From Paludibacteraceae bacterium (GTDB taxonomy: Bacteria; Bacteroidota; Bacteroidia; Bacteroidales; Paludibacteraceae): a stretch of DNA of 64,000 nt. This document shows positions 47,601 to 55,228 of the stretch, in pieces; within the stretch, counting starts at the first letter, position 1; every line of letters begins with the position of its first letter. The notes below the pieces were generated by a model that worked only from the letters and a program-made list of their open reading frames with translations, did no database searches and was not told where the DNA came from. The stretch spans positions 1 to 64,000 of the forward strand of contig JAQVJY010000007.1 in the NCBI GenBank assembly GCA_028694915.1. Reading direction: 5' to 3'. The position numbers and the translations under genes were made by a program.

Positions 47601-50323
47601 TCGTTAAGTGTGGCGTTGTTAGCTTGTGCCACCGCGAATGTGATGCGGTAAGTATTCGTTTTTGTACCATCTTCCGAACGTACTACGATAGATGATGTGC
47701 CAGTTAATCCACCATCTATCTTTGTAATTGTTTGGTAGGCATCGCCTGCCGTCCAAGTAATGGCGGGCAGTGTAGTTGTGCCTATTGGTAAATCATAGGA
47801 ATACGTGAATACATTTGGATTGAATCCGTTAAGCGCTGTTCCAGCAACAAAAATACCTTGTAATGAGGCATTTGATGATATGTCCACAGAACAAGTTATG
47901 ACATAGGTAGCGGATGTGCCTACTTGCGATTTAACGATAATTTTTGTTTCGCCATCGATGCCACCGTTACGTACGGTAATAGTCTGGAATGGGTCGTGTG
48001 CGGTGTATGTTATGGCAGGAAGAGTGGTTGTTCCACGTTCCAATTTATAGGTATAGTTGTAGGTATTAGCATCAAAGTTTGGAATACTTACACCGCCAAT
48101 TTTAATGTCCAATAAGGTTGTGTTATCCGCACGCGCTACCGAAAAGTTGATAACGTATGTTTTGACAGTACCATTTTGTGCTTGTACAATAATACGCGTG
48201 GAACCGTTCAATCCTCCATCCGTTTTTGTAATGGTTTGGAAAGCATCGCCTGCTGTATAAGTTACTGTTGGTGAATTGGTTGTTCCAATAGGGAATTCGT
48301 AGTTGTAGGTGAGTGTGTTCGGGTCGAAATTAGGCAGTGTGGTACCATTTACTTTCAAATCTTGTAATAATGCATTAGATGATTTTGGAGTACTAAATGT
48401 AATACGATAAATACTTTGAGTACCACTTGCTGCTGTAACGGTAATTTTTGTAATTCCATCTACGCCGCCGGTTTCGATGACTGGGGTTTGTTGGTACGCA
48501 TCGCCTTTCACGGCCTCAATGGTTGGTAATACGGTGGTTCCTTGAGGTAGAACATAAGCATAAGCCAGCGTGGTAGGATCAAATCCTTCCATAGAAGTGC
48601 CGCCAATTTTTATGTCTTTTAAATATGAGTAGGTAGATGCTGTGATTTTGAATGATAATTTGTAAATACGAACCGTAGCGTTACCTGGTGCTTTTACCGA
48701 AATATTGTAAGTTCCCGTACAAGTTTCACCAGCAATTGTTACTGTATTTTCGGTTGTAATGGTTTGTATGCCTGTAGCATACGCCGAAATAGGCTCAATG
48801 GTTGGTAAGGTTGTAGTGCCTAGTGGCATTTCTACGGTGTAACTCGTTTTGGTAGGTGCAAAGCCCGGTAATGAATTACCACCAATTTTGATGTCTGTTA
48901 GTTTATTGTCATCTAGTTGACCAACCGAGAAGTTAATGGTGTATGTGGCCGAATAATTTTTGTCAGCTGCCGTCACTTTTACAGTGGCTGTTCCTGGTAA
49001 TGTGGCTGGTTGTGTGTACACAAATTCTTGTCCATCGTCTCCTTTTATGGCCTCAATAGTTGGAATGGCGGCTGTTCCGTATGGTAACTCTATATTGTAA
49101 CTGGTTACAAATCCACTGAAATTAGGAATACTCGTAGTGGTTCCTGCTACGTTGTAGGTGATGTTAGATGGACGGCAATTAGTTGATTGTTCTGCTACAA
49201 ATTTGATTTTGTATGTGGAAGTAGACGAGCCATCTTCGGCTTTTACCACAATTGTAGTGATATTTTTACCAGCAGTTCCGCCCACTTCCGTAGCGTTGGT
49301 GATGGTGATTTCATTGCCAGAAAGCGTGCGTCCTGTAAAACTAGCTGATGTTCCTTTACAGTTGGTGATAGAACCTGAGCCACGTTTTCCAGAAATAGTT
49401 GGTACAGTGGTAACGCCCAAACCTAATGCGTAGGTTTGTTCTTCGCCGTGATTTAAGTTTGGATCAAAGCCAGCCCATTTTTTATTATTAACGTATAGTT
49501 CGTTGATGGCTGAGCTATATATTAATTCAACATCATCTACATAAAGTGTATTGCCTGGATAAAGTCCGCTATTTGCTCGGAAATTAGGGTAATTACCTGC
49601 CGATAAAATAACATTACACATCGATGGGATTTCGTCATTAATATAGTAAATCGGCACTTTAATACGTGTCCAATCGCCATATGTTTTTTTCTCTTTAACC
49701 CAGCCTTCTGCTATCTGAATGGCAAAAGTGCTTGTATTACACGTGTTTCCGTTCAAGGCTTGACGAATATCCGATTCTTCATTGGTGTGCATCGTAGACG
49801 TACAACCTCCATTTTTCCCTGTATAACTCGTTCCAATAGAATTGCCTTTCCATGAATAGAAGAGTACATTGTAATATTCCTTGTCGGTATTATTTCCTGT
49901 TCGTTTAATCCACACCGCCATGGTGTCGGGGCGGAATTTGAAACTAATACCACCATCTGTTCCTGCAGTTGCTTCACCAATTTTAGTGATACTTTCCAAA
50001 TAACTCCATGGTTGACCGAGTGCCATATAGCCAGGAGCTGGTTCCGTGATACCCGCTGCACCTACTTCTTTATCTGCAATGCGCGCACATTTACCACCAG
50101 TGCGTCCTGCATCTGAATATAAAAATGTAAATTTAAAGCCTGCCTGTGTTACATTGGAACCATTCCAGTTGACTAGTTGAGCATCTCCGTTGAATGAACT
50201 ACCCCAATTCTCAAAACTCGCATCTGGTAGTTGTTGTGCAAATAGGCTGGTACTTAGCGCCAATAAACAAGACACTATGATTGTTTTCTGTCTATTCATA
50301 CGACCAAATATAGTTGTTTTCAT
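38690..50323 (-). CDS. Giant repeat surface protein with PCMD and cadherin-like domains
   Basis: A 3877-aa exported protein encoded by one intact frame. It has a signal peptide (ATG at 50323 or, equally likely, 50299; cleavage near SLFAQ). PCMD-like domain 1 spans about 30-270 (LPDASFENWGSS..., GGISFKFRPDTMAVWIKR). Repeat block 1 has 19 copies (about 270-1910). PCMD-like domain 2 spans about 1915-2120 (LPNGEFVNWSN...). Repeat block 2 has another 19 copies (about 2120-3790). A tail of about 85 residues follows. Each repeat of about 80-95 residues matches the cadherin-like beta-sandwich family (PF12733 type): LxxIxVNGxxIxGF, YxxxLPxGTTxLPxI, GDxxQTI, TYxIxF. The tail (VRVAVFTPSGQLTEI ... KVYIYVFYFNDKAIVTQGKF) resembles a divergent T9SS sorting domain. 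It is 42 nt downstream of the 1041-aa gene. Probably a surface adhesin or glycan-binding stalk; function inferred. Confidence 0.9.
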   Translation of the reverse strand: MKTTIFGRMNRQKTIIVSCLLALSTSLFAQQLPDASFENWGSSFNGDAQLVNWNGSNVTQAGFKFTFLYSDAGRTGGKCARIADKEVGAAGITEPAPGYMALGQPWSYLESITKIGEATAGTDGGISFKFRPDTMAVWIKRTGNNTDKEYYNVLFYSWKGNSIGTSYTGKNGGCTSTMHTNEESDIRQALNGNTCNTSTFAIQIAEGWVKEKKTYGDWTRIKVPIYYINDEIPSMCNVILSAGNYPNFRANSGLYPGNTLYVDDVELIYSSAINELYVNNKKWAGFDPNLNHGEEQTYALGLGVTTVPTISGKRGSGSITNCKGTSASFTGRTLSGNEITITNATEVGGTAGKNITTIVVKAEDGSSTSTYKIKFVAEQSTNCRPSNITYNVAGTTTSIPNFSGFVTSYNIELPYGTAAIPTIEAIKGDDGQEFVYTQPATLPGTATVKVTAADKNYSATYTINFSVGQLDDNKLTDIKIGGNSLPGFAPTKTSYTVEMPLGTTTLPTIEPISAYATGIQTITTENTVTIAGETCTGTYNISVKAPGNATVRIYKLSFKITASTYSYLKDIKIGGTSMEGFDPTTLAYAYVLPQGTTVLPTIEAVKGDAYQQTPVIETGGVDGITKITVTAASGTQSIYRITFSTPKSSNALLQDLKVNGTTLPNFDPNTLTYNYEFPIGTTNSPTVTYTAGDAFQTITKTDGGLNGSTRIIVQAQNGTVKTYVINFSVARADNTTLLDIKIGGVSIPNFDANTYNYTYKLERGTTTLPAITYTAHDPFQTITVRNGGIDGETKIIVKSQVGTSATYVITCSVDISSNASLQGIFVAGTALNGFNPNVFTYSYDLPIGTTTLPAITWTAGDAYQTITKIDGGLTGTSSIVVRSEDGTKTNTYRITFAVAQANNATLNDIQIGGVSIAEFQPNTMEYSIMLERGTTILPPITYTLHDEWQKVRVVSAGVSGDTRIIVTAQTGATETYTIHFSVDKSTNCQLSGIQVGNVALVDFNTAVLSYQYTLKSGTTTLPEITYTKGDEAQKVILTKGGINGATTLRVVAESGAEMTYTINFSVEKSENAFLKNIFINDVAIVGFDKNIFNYTYRLKAGETTCPKISVEKDLGQSVSISKPLLTGEVRIVVTPESGGSNTYIIKVMLDLSDNTALNTLQVDGQLIAGFSADKLEYTYDLPTGTQVLPTVTYTVSEATQKIAITKGDTTYVRVEAADGSESIYTIYFNKQKSNNAQLADLKVNGLSLAGFDANTLEYDYELARGTTACPSVEAIKGDATQNVSISAPVIAGNCEIRVVSETGIETLYTIKFHFNESTISTLTALKVDGTDLLENGTLDYTYQLASGTTVLPTIEYEKGDAQQTVTILNNGVNGKTSVIVKAENGNVTTYTIHFAVTKSNAATLQSLKLDGVALAGFTPNTFNYVYTLAFGATHAPIVTAVGTEPTQQILITDAPALEGTAHVKVVAQDGTIGTYSVKFVCAQQTNVTLKNITANGIAITGFDANQTSYTIDLESGAAAPTIAFEAYDTTQMIAVADAGLNGVKLVVTAQNGDQRVYDIKFNMLPSTNALLTDLQLYNGNEFKSLAGFDANTLEYTQSLEWRTKNVPAIHPISAHAGQTVTITYGAINDTTRVHVVAQDGVTFKDYAIYFPVITSNIATLSDLSIDDAELSPAFESTQFNYVATLNYGTTSIPAIRWSQGEDFGKQLIEQKVQIIAPSLRDTAHVVITAEDGSQQTYNLTFVIRESGKPNVLQSIFVDKYHFDGTTSQTEFTVELPFGSTTMGDIKVVKTYPEQTVLIDNGGAYAPTTITVKSNQKDVADAIYTLIPTIAKPQAVLASINVNGNPISDFNPYKYQYIVNVANTEGEIPTLEYTNNTTTSAIEDFANGVKSATIKVTGKDDGSSNTYKIMYYYTTDVLPNGEFVNWSNATTYTSAKKPAGWSTIADVVGATDIKSNATIFGLPIGSLFTVGTYKPDGAVTLSGDKVRLRTIYDSNLKGSIPGLITLGEITAKLGMEATTTDVAGGILFRNTPDMVSMRYQPISKSNVSSSHFVYSLNNGAYKKEFTDNNFNNTWKIIDLPLLDNSVEAPAMMNIIINSCEAENSSSLSSNASSEMFVDWIHLSYNSKIAKILVNGKATKGFRGQYDGGWVQAVNVDTDLQGEPILSFVGEVADQEYSYYFDEEVENCSGSKTRVAYITSKAEDGTLSHYVVNLNRQLSANANLTSIIVNNQLVAGFAPNTTYYTVVTNPLYVPDVTAVRGNMYQTITYDSISNELAIIKVKAENGTEKTYTLHFVKAMNADATLKNITVEGATDFAFAPNTTNYVVKLPAETGLPNVTFAKQSDGQVVNMMVDTITTLLTTAENGTDTKTYTITFELGNASTTSGKLTEIKIDGIPVTGFNKDNANYESAKRAAVDFVREFATDTVTQIMTADSIVWQVSGNERHDYKLRFTKELSNSVFLKTILVGNDTLELFNSYETNYEITSASLENMQAVYAEEGQVIDAQFELGDSDYLGTFKFIITAADGVTKDSTMVRVKRLKSNNGKLNAILLNDELIRINGTGYNSTSDFNADKTQYTITLPCTNPKLANPKMPNIEAIAGANGQHISIEQNGINATSYIVVTPEDGSVENEMSYELTVVVAKSNNNKLSNIVVNGDAVADFQADKFTYTVDLANNNVPTVEFVTEDQFATITPLVSQDSALLIVKAEDGTEQTYRVQFNIAPISNNANLSDLKVNGTTISGFSASVLNYNLTLAQGTTTVPSIEAFKAHDGQTLDIVKNGVNDTTFITVTAEDGITTQTYKIAFSVTKSHNADLAGISVNYQPIATFVASDLRYHVVLPTTMTPNVIGVKAESTQRIDKTIYGTDSVNLKVTAEDGITTKTYVVTFEVQAAQNAYLGGLLLNDVTIDGFDSNTFNYVVTLPAGSTVTPEVTAISGSNGQNIIITNNGVRDTTTIVVTAQDGITKLTYTVFFDVELSDIDTLSMINLNGEALAEFDANTAVYNITLPVGTRTYPAITWEKGDRMEYTALDTVNLTKYNASFGVRVESEKFHATGSGNSRTYRVNFTIEKSAVDTLAMIYVKGDSVDSFRGNTLQYTMVLPVGTRVVPTIEYTAADTLQTIVVEPVDVDLSDYVAQTNIKVTAENGNQNVYELHFTVAKSTIDTLKNLTINGLSIATTGSNYTSDKAFAGNTFEYHVQWAIGSAKNPLPEIEFEVGDTLQTVQPQSITVSSLSDTISIVVKAENGNSNTYTIYQQLLHSEVDTLAMIYVNDAQVATFNADTLTYNLTLPVGTRVLPKIEFDKGDAWQTAVLNTVSTDKYASTFEINVTAESGKQRTYTLYFTVAKSTADTLSMITIDGLPLAGFNPQVGSYNYTLPIGTSELPVIAYELGDSLQTVQVTSNGVNGAYNITVTSENGTQNVYVINFTVAKSNNAYLNNIFYNTTQAVDNFDAELFNYTIKLPYTTGTVQVPEITVEKGDAGQSVQITQAATLNDTVIITVTAEDNVATATYRVAFELLKSNNALLNMIYLNGEKVDSVATGFKTNISFVPESFEYAIELPFGTTTLPTITWEGQVPNYKSITLATNGINGTAIITIVSDDESNTNEYNLTFSVAKSSNYKLADLLVNGVTIAGFNPDTLSYTIVYPIGTDSTALITATNVTYVAGDAGQTVVVSQESPTMILVTVTAENGATQVYVIKLEIARSNNSLLKDIKLDGVSLKDFEPTIFEYTFLLFNGKSIPEIEAIKGEESQTTQITINPVGEFTYIFVTAEDGSESVYKIDFRYSTQNPGDAPTKDDVYWMPLGNGTFKASTCRNNVRVAVFTPSGQLTEIRDVPVADPNDNIKEAGSAGTIFNYQKSGKVYIYVFYFNDKAIVTQGKFIY

Positions 50324-50365
50324 TTTTGTCTTTTAATGTTCTGTAAATTAATTAATGCCTGATTA

Positions 50366-53300
50366 TTACGGTTTAGCTGTGACAGTTACAGTCACTTTAC
50401 ACGTTGCTGTTGCGTAATTTTTCGAATCGGGCGTAAATATTACATCAAATTCTTGATTTTCACCAACTGGAGGAACCATAGTTGTTTTTTTCCACATAAA
50501 TGTTCCAGCTACACTAGCACTGCCGCCTGTTAAGTTTGCTTGTGCGAGTGATTGCCCTTCTACTAAAGCACTAGCTGTAGGTATCGTGTTAATCGTAGTT
50601 GGAATGGCGGTGATGTTTACAGGAATTTCAACGTGACTACGATCACACAAATCCAGATTAGTTGGCGTGAACGTTGCCGACAGATTGTAATGACAAGCGT
50701 CTAATGTTGGATTGCTTGTGTCATCGTAACTCCAAGTGCCTGATACATTATGATCAACATAAACGACAATGTCATTTAATCGTTTGCCATATTCTGTTGG
50801 TTCTGTGGCAGCGAAGAAGTCGGCTATGGTTTTGCGAATCACGACTGTGTAAGAAACAGTGTCGGATGGCAAATAATTGTGGTTGCCAACTTGCCAAGCG
50901 GTAATGGTTAACGATTTTCCTAGAGCTGCTGTGGTGGCAGTTAATTTTAGTTCGTTATTGGCGCCTATCGAGGCGTAGCTAGTGCCATCACCTGTGAGGC
51001 TGTAACTAATTTTTAATCCCGATGGTACACGTGCGTCGAGTGTAATGCTATCGAGTATCCCGATGCTGTCGGGCATAGTCCATTCTAAAGTTTGTGGCAA
51101 TTTGAGTATAATCACTGGAATGAAATCTGAAACATCTCCATAAACCGCACTATTTTCAGGGATAAATGTAACGGCACATAATACAGGATTGCCTGCATTT
51201 GGTACTTCCAGATAGTTTCTCCATCTAAATGCACCTTTTATTGTGTCGCCACTCAGGTCTTTTGCACAGCCACCAATTAAAGGTATCAAACCTAGTTTTT
51301 GACCGAAATAAATGGTGTCGCCAGCCGTAGGCAGTGTGAGAACTGGTAATCCTTTAAAAATACGAATGGTTTTTATAATAGGTTCTGCATCGAGGTAATT
51401 TTCGTTACCAGCACAAGTGGCGGTAATGGTTACAACTGTATCTACTTGTAAAAATACTAATTTATTGTTGGCATCTAATTTTAAAATTGATTCATCTGAA
51501 AAGGTGTATGTAATTGGCAAGCTTGATACAGGATTTACTTTATTCAGTGTATAGGTCTGAGTGGAAGATAGCGAATCGCGCAATGCCCAACTGATGTATT
51601 GTGCCCGTTTTTGAACGGTTGTGGAAATAGGTATTCTAATTTCACCATCTTTGGTATTGCTAACAATAATGGTGTCTTTATCGCTGTCCATTGTTTCAGG
51701 CGTGTAGGATAAAAGCAGACTGATGGTTCCATATTCACCGCAATCGTTTCCTGCAAATGAACTTGGCGAAACTGAAAATTCCGCATTGTTACTAGCCATT
51801 TTTACATCTACTACGTCTTGTATGTTGGAGTAAGTGACTTTTACTGTTTTTTTAGTCGTGGTTTCAAATTGGCCATCAATGGTAATGCTAGTAGGTTCAC
51901 TTTCAATAAAATGCGCACGGGTTACTTGAACGTTTGAGACAAATCTCTTTGCCGTATGATAAGAAATGTTAAAGCGTACTTGTTTTGCATCTTTGTTAAG
52001 TTTACACGAATATTGAGTATCTGTGCTATTTGCAGTTATAGTTTTAACATCTGTCCAAGACCCATTTATATATTGTTGAATGGTAAAGTCACAATTTTGG
52101 TTAAACCCTAATATTCGGTTTACCATTGCATTAAAATACAACATGTCTGGTGGACCAACAATGTTATAAGTATGAATTATACCTGAAGACACGCCATTTT
52201 GTGTATATCTGTTTGGGTCATCTACCCCAAATGGCTCGTTCAGACAACTTGCGTTCGGGTCGCGTACACGCAACGTGCGTAAGTACGAAGTGGCGGCATA
52301 AGTAGCGTCGCCAGCTTGTACGGCTTTAATCGTGGCAGTTCCTGCTTTAGAAGTTGATATATTGACGGTGTTACCAACAAGTGTTACCACATTATTTGCA
52401 TTGTCTACCAATTCGTAGGTTATCGGTAATCCGCTCGATGAAGTGGCGGTTAATGAGGTTGCAGCATCGCCCCATTTGAAGTTTAAACCTTGTGCCCATG
52501 TAATGCGTTGCGTGAGCAAATTGGTTACTTCTATTGTTAAAGTGGCAGTTGCTTCGCTGATGGTGCTTGTACCTGCCTGATATGCCGTGATAGTGGCTGT
52601 GCCTGCTGCGACAGCAATCAGTTTGCCGCCTTCAATTTTTAGCACATTTTCATCACTCGAGGTGAGTGTGGTGAGTGCCAAACCACTAGAAGCTTGCACA
52701 AAGGGACTTTCGTTTGAGCCAATGGTGTCACCGCGCGAAAGCATAGTGACGTCTGGATCCCACCAAGAGATAGTTTGTGGTAATCCGTCGCCATGTCCAG
52801 TGATGGTAACGGTTCCCCAAACTTTATTATCGGCATCCGATATGGTAACGGTAGCGGTTTTGTCGCCTTTGGTTTGTGGGTGAAAGTCGATAATAATATC
52901 CGATTCCGTGCCGTAAGCGCACGTGGAGGATTCGATGGAGGTTGTACTTAATGCAAAATCTGTCGTATTGTCTAAGGTGAGTGTCATTGGTTCTACATCG
53001 CACCAATTGACTGAAAATTTAGTGTCGGTCGAAGATTGTAGCACTTCCAATGCTCCACAAATAATTGGATTGACAGTGGATTCTACATAGGTGAGCCGAG
53101 TAACTTTTACATTGGAAACAGTTTTTTCTAAAGTGCCCTCACCAATGCTAAATATAATTTGTTTTGCAGCTTGATTTATGAATAAAGAGGTAATAGATAC
53201 GGTTTTTCCGGAGAATAGATTGGCAATAGAATAAAGATTTTGTGAATAGATTTGATTGCCATTATCATCTTTTATAGTTAGTGTTCCTGTGCAAGAGCCG

Positions 53301-53473
53301 GGTAGATAAATATCGAATGATAATGTTTTTCCGGGGCATGATAAGGTGTATGTTTTACTTGTGTTTTTCTTAAACTTCCAACTTGTATTGTCATTTAGTA
53401 CATAGCTTTGTGCTAAGAGTCCTTGTAAACTTGCAGCTATTAAACAGAGTGCTAATAAAATTCGCTTATTCAT
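50366..53473 (-). CDS. Large exported beta-repeat protein
   Basis: A 1035-aa (from the start chosen) exported protein that precedes the giant gene in the same operon. The ATG at 53473 gives a clean signal peptide (MNKRILLALCLIAASLQGLLAQ); an in-frame ATG six codons earlier is possible. The mature part alternates two kinds of segment. One is a pair of jelly-roll-like stretches starting NDNTSWKFKKNTSKTYTLSCPG (about 25) and CLNEPFGVDDPNRYTQNG (about 407). The other is Ig-like Big/MBG-type repeats with LTQRITWAQGLNFKWGDAATSLTAT and GTATITAYQAGTSTIS patterns. No T9SS sorting domain is visible at its C-terminus (CKVTVTVTAKP). Probably a surface or secreted partner of the giant protein. Confidence 0.85.
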   Translation of the reverse strand: MNKRILLALCLIAASLQGLLAQSYVLNDNTSWKFKKNTSKTYTLSCPGKTLSFDIYLPGSCTGTLTIKDDNGNQIYSQNLYSIANLFSGKTVSITSLFINQAAKQIIFSIGEGTLEKTVSNVKVTRLTYVESTVNPIICGALEVLQSSTDTKFSVNWCDVEPMTLTLDNTTDFALSTTSIESSTCAYGTESDIIIDFHPQTKGDKTATVTISDADNKVWGTVTITGHGDGLPQTISWWDPDVTMLSRGDTIGSNESPFVQASSGLALTTLTSSDENVLKIEGGKLIAVAAGTATITAYQAGTSTISEATATLTIEVTNLLTQRITWAQGLNFKWGDAATSLTATSSSGLPITYELVDNANNVVTLVGNTVNISTSKAGTATIKAVQAGDATYAATSYLRTLRVRDPNASCLNEPFGVDDPNRYTQNGVSSGIIHTYNIVGPPDMLYFNAMVNRILGFNQNCDFTIQQYINGSWTDVKTITANSTDTQYSCKLNKDAKQVRFNISYHTAKRFVSNVQVTRAHFIESEPTSITIDGQFETTTKKTVKVTYSNIQDVVDVKMASNNAEFSVSPSSFAGNDCGEYGTISLLLSYTPETMDSDKDTIIVSNTKDGEIRIPISTTVQKRAQYISWALRDSLSSTQTYTLNKVNPVSSLPITYTFSDESILKLDANNKLVFLQVDTVVTITATCAGNENYLDAEPIIKTIRIFKGLPVLTLPTAGDTIYFGQKLGLIPLIGGCAKDLSGDTIKGAFRWRNYLEVPNAGNPVLCAVTFIPENSAVYGDVSDFIPVIILKLPQTLEWTMPDSIGILDSITLDARVPSGLKISYSLTGDGTSYASIGANNELKLTATTAALGKSLTITAWQVGNHNYLPSDTVSYTVVIRKTIADFFAATEPTEYGKRLNDIVVYVDHNVSGTWSYDDTSNPTLDACHYNLSATFTPTNLDLCDRSHVEIPVNITAIPTTINTIPTASALVEGQSLAQANLTGGSASVAGTFMWKKTTMVPPVGENQEFDVIFTPDSKNYATATCKVTVTVTAKP

Positions 53474-53522
53474 TGTTATAAAATTAGTCATAGTGGTTTT
53501 TAAAACAAAAATTTGGTTTTCG

Positions 53523-53540
53523 GTGAGTGTTATTACTCAC
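53523..53540 (-). promoter_or_regulatory. Leader hairpin of the surface-protein operon
   Basis: A 6-bp stem (GTGAGT / ACTCAC) with a 6-nt loop, about 50 nt upstream of the translation start, within a leader of about 200 nt. It could influence translation or be an operator. Short, so chance is not excluded. Confidence 0.35.
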
Positions 53541-53692
53541 GCCAACAAACATGGATAAAGGATTAAAAAATGATACAGCCGATTGTCTTTAGTCTCAGTC
53601 GTAAATATTGACATGAAATTTCAGATAATTCGTTGATAATTTGTGTTATACATCGATTCATAAACATCCGTGGTGTATCTTCTATAATCGTG

Positions 53693-53700
53693 CAAAGTTA
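53693..53700 (-). promoter_or_regulatory. -7 box of the surface-protein operon
   Basis: Minus-strand TAACTTTG, a perfect TAnnTTTG match, about 220 nt upstream of the ATG at 53473. It implies a long 5' leader. No clear -33 box. Confidence 0.45.
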
Positions 53701-54049
53701 CCAAATTATTTTTAGGGAGTCTTTTTAGGCGTAACTATTTGCTGTTTTTTATATGTAACTATTTGTTAATCAGTATTTAATGAATGTTAAAATAGTTAAT
53801 AAATATAAAAATTGAGAAAAAAAATAAGTTTTTTTTGACACTTTTTGGAGTCTTTTTTTTCTTTTTTTAATCATTTTTTTTCCTTGTGTATAATAAGGTG
53901 TATTTTGTTGTAAATGGACTCTATTTTTGTTTGTAATAGCTGCCGCGATGTTCAGTTAGGAAGTAGTGTGTGGTTGGTAGCGTGTGCTCTTCTATATTTA
54001 ATAGTCATTATTTTGATAATAAGCCAGTTAATATGTTTTCTAAAAATAG

Positions 54050-54081
54050 TTTGTGAGCGTCTGAAAAAATGTGTATTTTAG
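54050..54081 (+). promoter_or_regulatory. Promoter of manC
   Basis: -33 box TTTG (54050-54053) and -7-like TATTTTAG (54074-54081, one mismatch to TAnnTTTG) separated by 20 nt, the normal Bacteroidota spacing. The ATG is at 54129, giving a leader of about 40 nt. Confidence 0.5.
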
Positions 54082-54128
54082 CACAGTTATTTGAAATAAA
54101 ATAATCAATTATAACTCAATATCTTGGC

Positions 54129-55202
54129 ATGAAAAACAACTATTGCATTATTATGGCGGGTGGCGTTGGAAGCCGTTTTTGGCCCTTTAGTCGCACCAAT
54201 AAGCCCAAACAGTTTTTAGATTTTTTGGGTACAGGTCGTTCGTTACTACAAATGACGTTCGAGCGCTTTCGTGGCCTTATTCCTACTGAAAATATTTACA
54301 TTGTATCCAATCAAGCCTACCGCGACTTGATTTTGGAGCAGTTGCCCGAATTGAAACCTGAACAAGTTTTGTTGGAACCTTTACGTCGTAATACCGCGCC
54401 ATGTATTGCTTATGCCGTACATAAAATCAAAGCATGTACCGATAAAGCGACCATTTTGGTGGTGCCTTCTGATCACCTCATTACCAACGAAGATGTGTAT
54501 GTGCGGGTATTGCGCGAAGGATTGACATTTGCTCAAAATAACAATGCGTTATTAACGTTGGGTATGAAACCTACGCGTCCAGAAACGGGTTACGGTTACA
54601 TTCAAATTGACGAAGGCGGTGGCTTGTTGCGCAAAGTGAAAACATTTACCGAAAAACCAAATCTCGAAATGGCAAAAATTTTTGTATCGAGTGGTGAATT
54701 TTACTGGAATTCGGGTATGTTTTTGTGGAATTTAGATGCTATTTTAGAAGCGTTCAATACGTATTTGCCAGAAGTGGCTGAAAAATTTGCAGCAGGTGCT
54801 GCTGTTTACAATACCGACGAAGAGCAAGCTTTTGTGAATAAAGTTTATTCGTTATGTCCTAATATTTCCATTGACTACGGTATCATGGAAAAAGCCAAAA
54901 ATGTGTATGTAATGATGGCCGATTTTGGTTGGTCTGATTTAGGAACTTGGAGCTCGTTATACGAATTGGCCGATAAAGATGAGGTTGGGAATGCTACCTT
55001 ACATGGTGAATCTCAATTATATAATTGTAAAAACAATTTGATTGTATTACCTTCTGGAAAAGTGGCGGTTGTGCAAGATTTAGATAATTATTTAGTAGCG
55101 GAAGAGGGCAATGTGTTACTCATTTGTAAGAAAGATGAGGAACACAAATTGCGTCAATATTTCAACGATGTTGAGGCTCGTTTAGGCAAGGATTTTGTGT
55201 AA
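54129..55202 (+). CDS. manC: Mannose-1-phosphate guanylyltransferase
   Basis: A 357-aa nucleotidyltransferase that makes GDP-mannose from GTP and mannose-1-phosphate. Signatures: CIIMAGGVGSRFWPFSRTNKPKQFLDFLG (from about 6), LLEPLRRNTAPCIAYAV (about 81), VVPSDHLITNED (about 107), TGYGYIQ (about 149), VKTFTEKPNLEMA (about 163), FYWNSGMFLW (about 182) and SIDYGIMEKAKNV (about 244). The length is that of the single-domain form without a fused isomerase. It feeds GDP-mannose and GDP-fucose synthesis for surface glycans. Next gene 26 nt downstream. Confidence 0.95.
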   Translation: MKNNYCIIMAGGVGSRFWPFSRTNKPKQFLDFLGTGRSLLQMTFERFRGLIPTENIYIVSNQAYRDLILEQLPELKPEQVLLEPLRRNTAPCIAYAVHKIKACTDKATILVVPSDHLITNEDVYVRVLREGLTFAQNNNALLTLGMKPTRPETGYGYIQIDEGGGLLRKVKTFTEKPNLEMAKIFVSSGEFYWNSGMFLWNLDAILEAFNTYLPEVAEKFAAGAAVYNTDEEQAFVNKVYSLCPNISIDYGIMEKAKNVYVMMADFGWSDLGTWSSLYELADKDEVGNATLHGESQLYNCKNNLIVLPSGKVAVVQDLDNYLVAEEGNVLLICKKDEEHKLRQYFNDVEARLGKDFV

Positions 55203-55228
55203 GAAAACGGTTTTAAATTCATACGATT

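Larger units (their letters stand above)
53492..54128. other. 637-nt intergenic region, two divergent promoters
   Basis: A very AT-rich region between the large surface-protein operon and manC. It contains a -7 box for the surface operon (53693-53700), a hairpin in its leader (53523-53540) and a promoter for manC (54050-54081). T-tracts lie at 53810-53890. I see no ORF or RNA gene in it. Confidence 0.6.

Noticed and set aside
38690..50323. Recurrent short DNA motifs that could look like a CRISPR array
   Set aside because: They are degenerate codons of the roughly 85-residue protein repeats, spaced about 250 nt, in one long intact frame; no uniform spacers.
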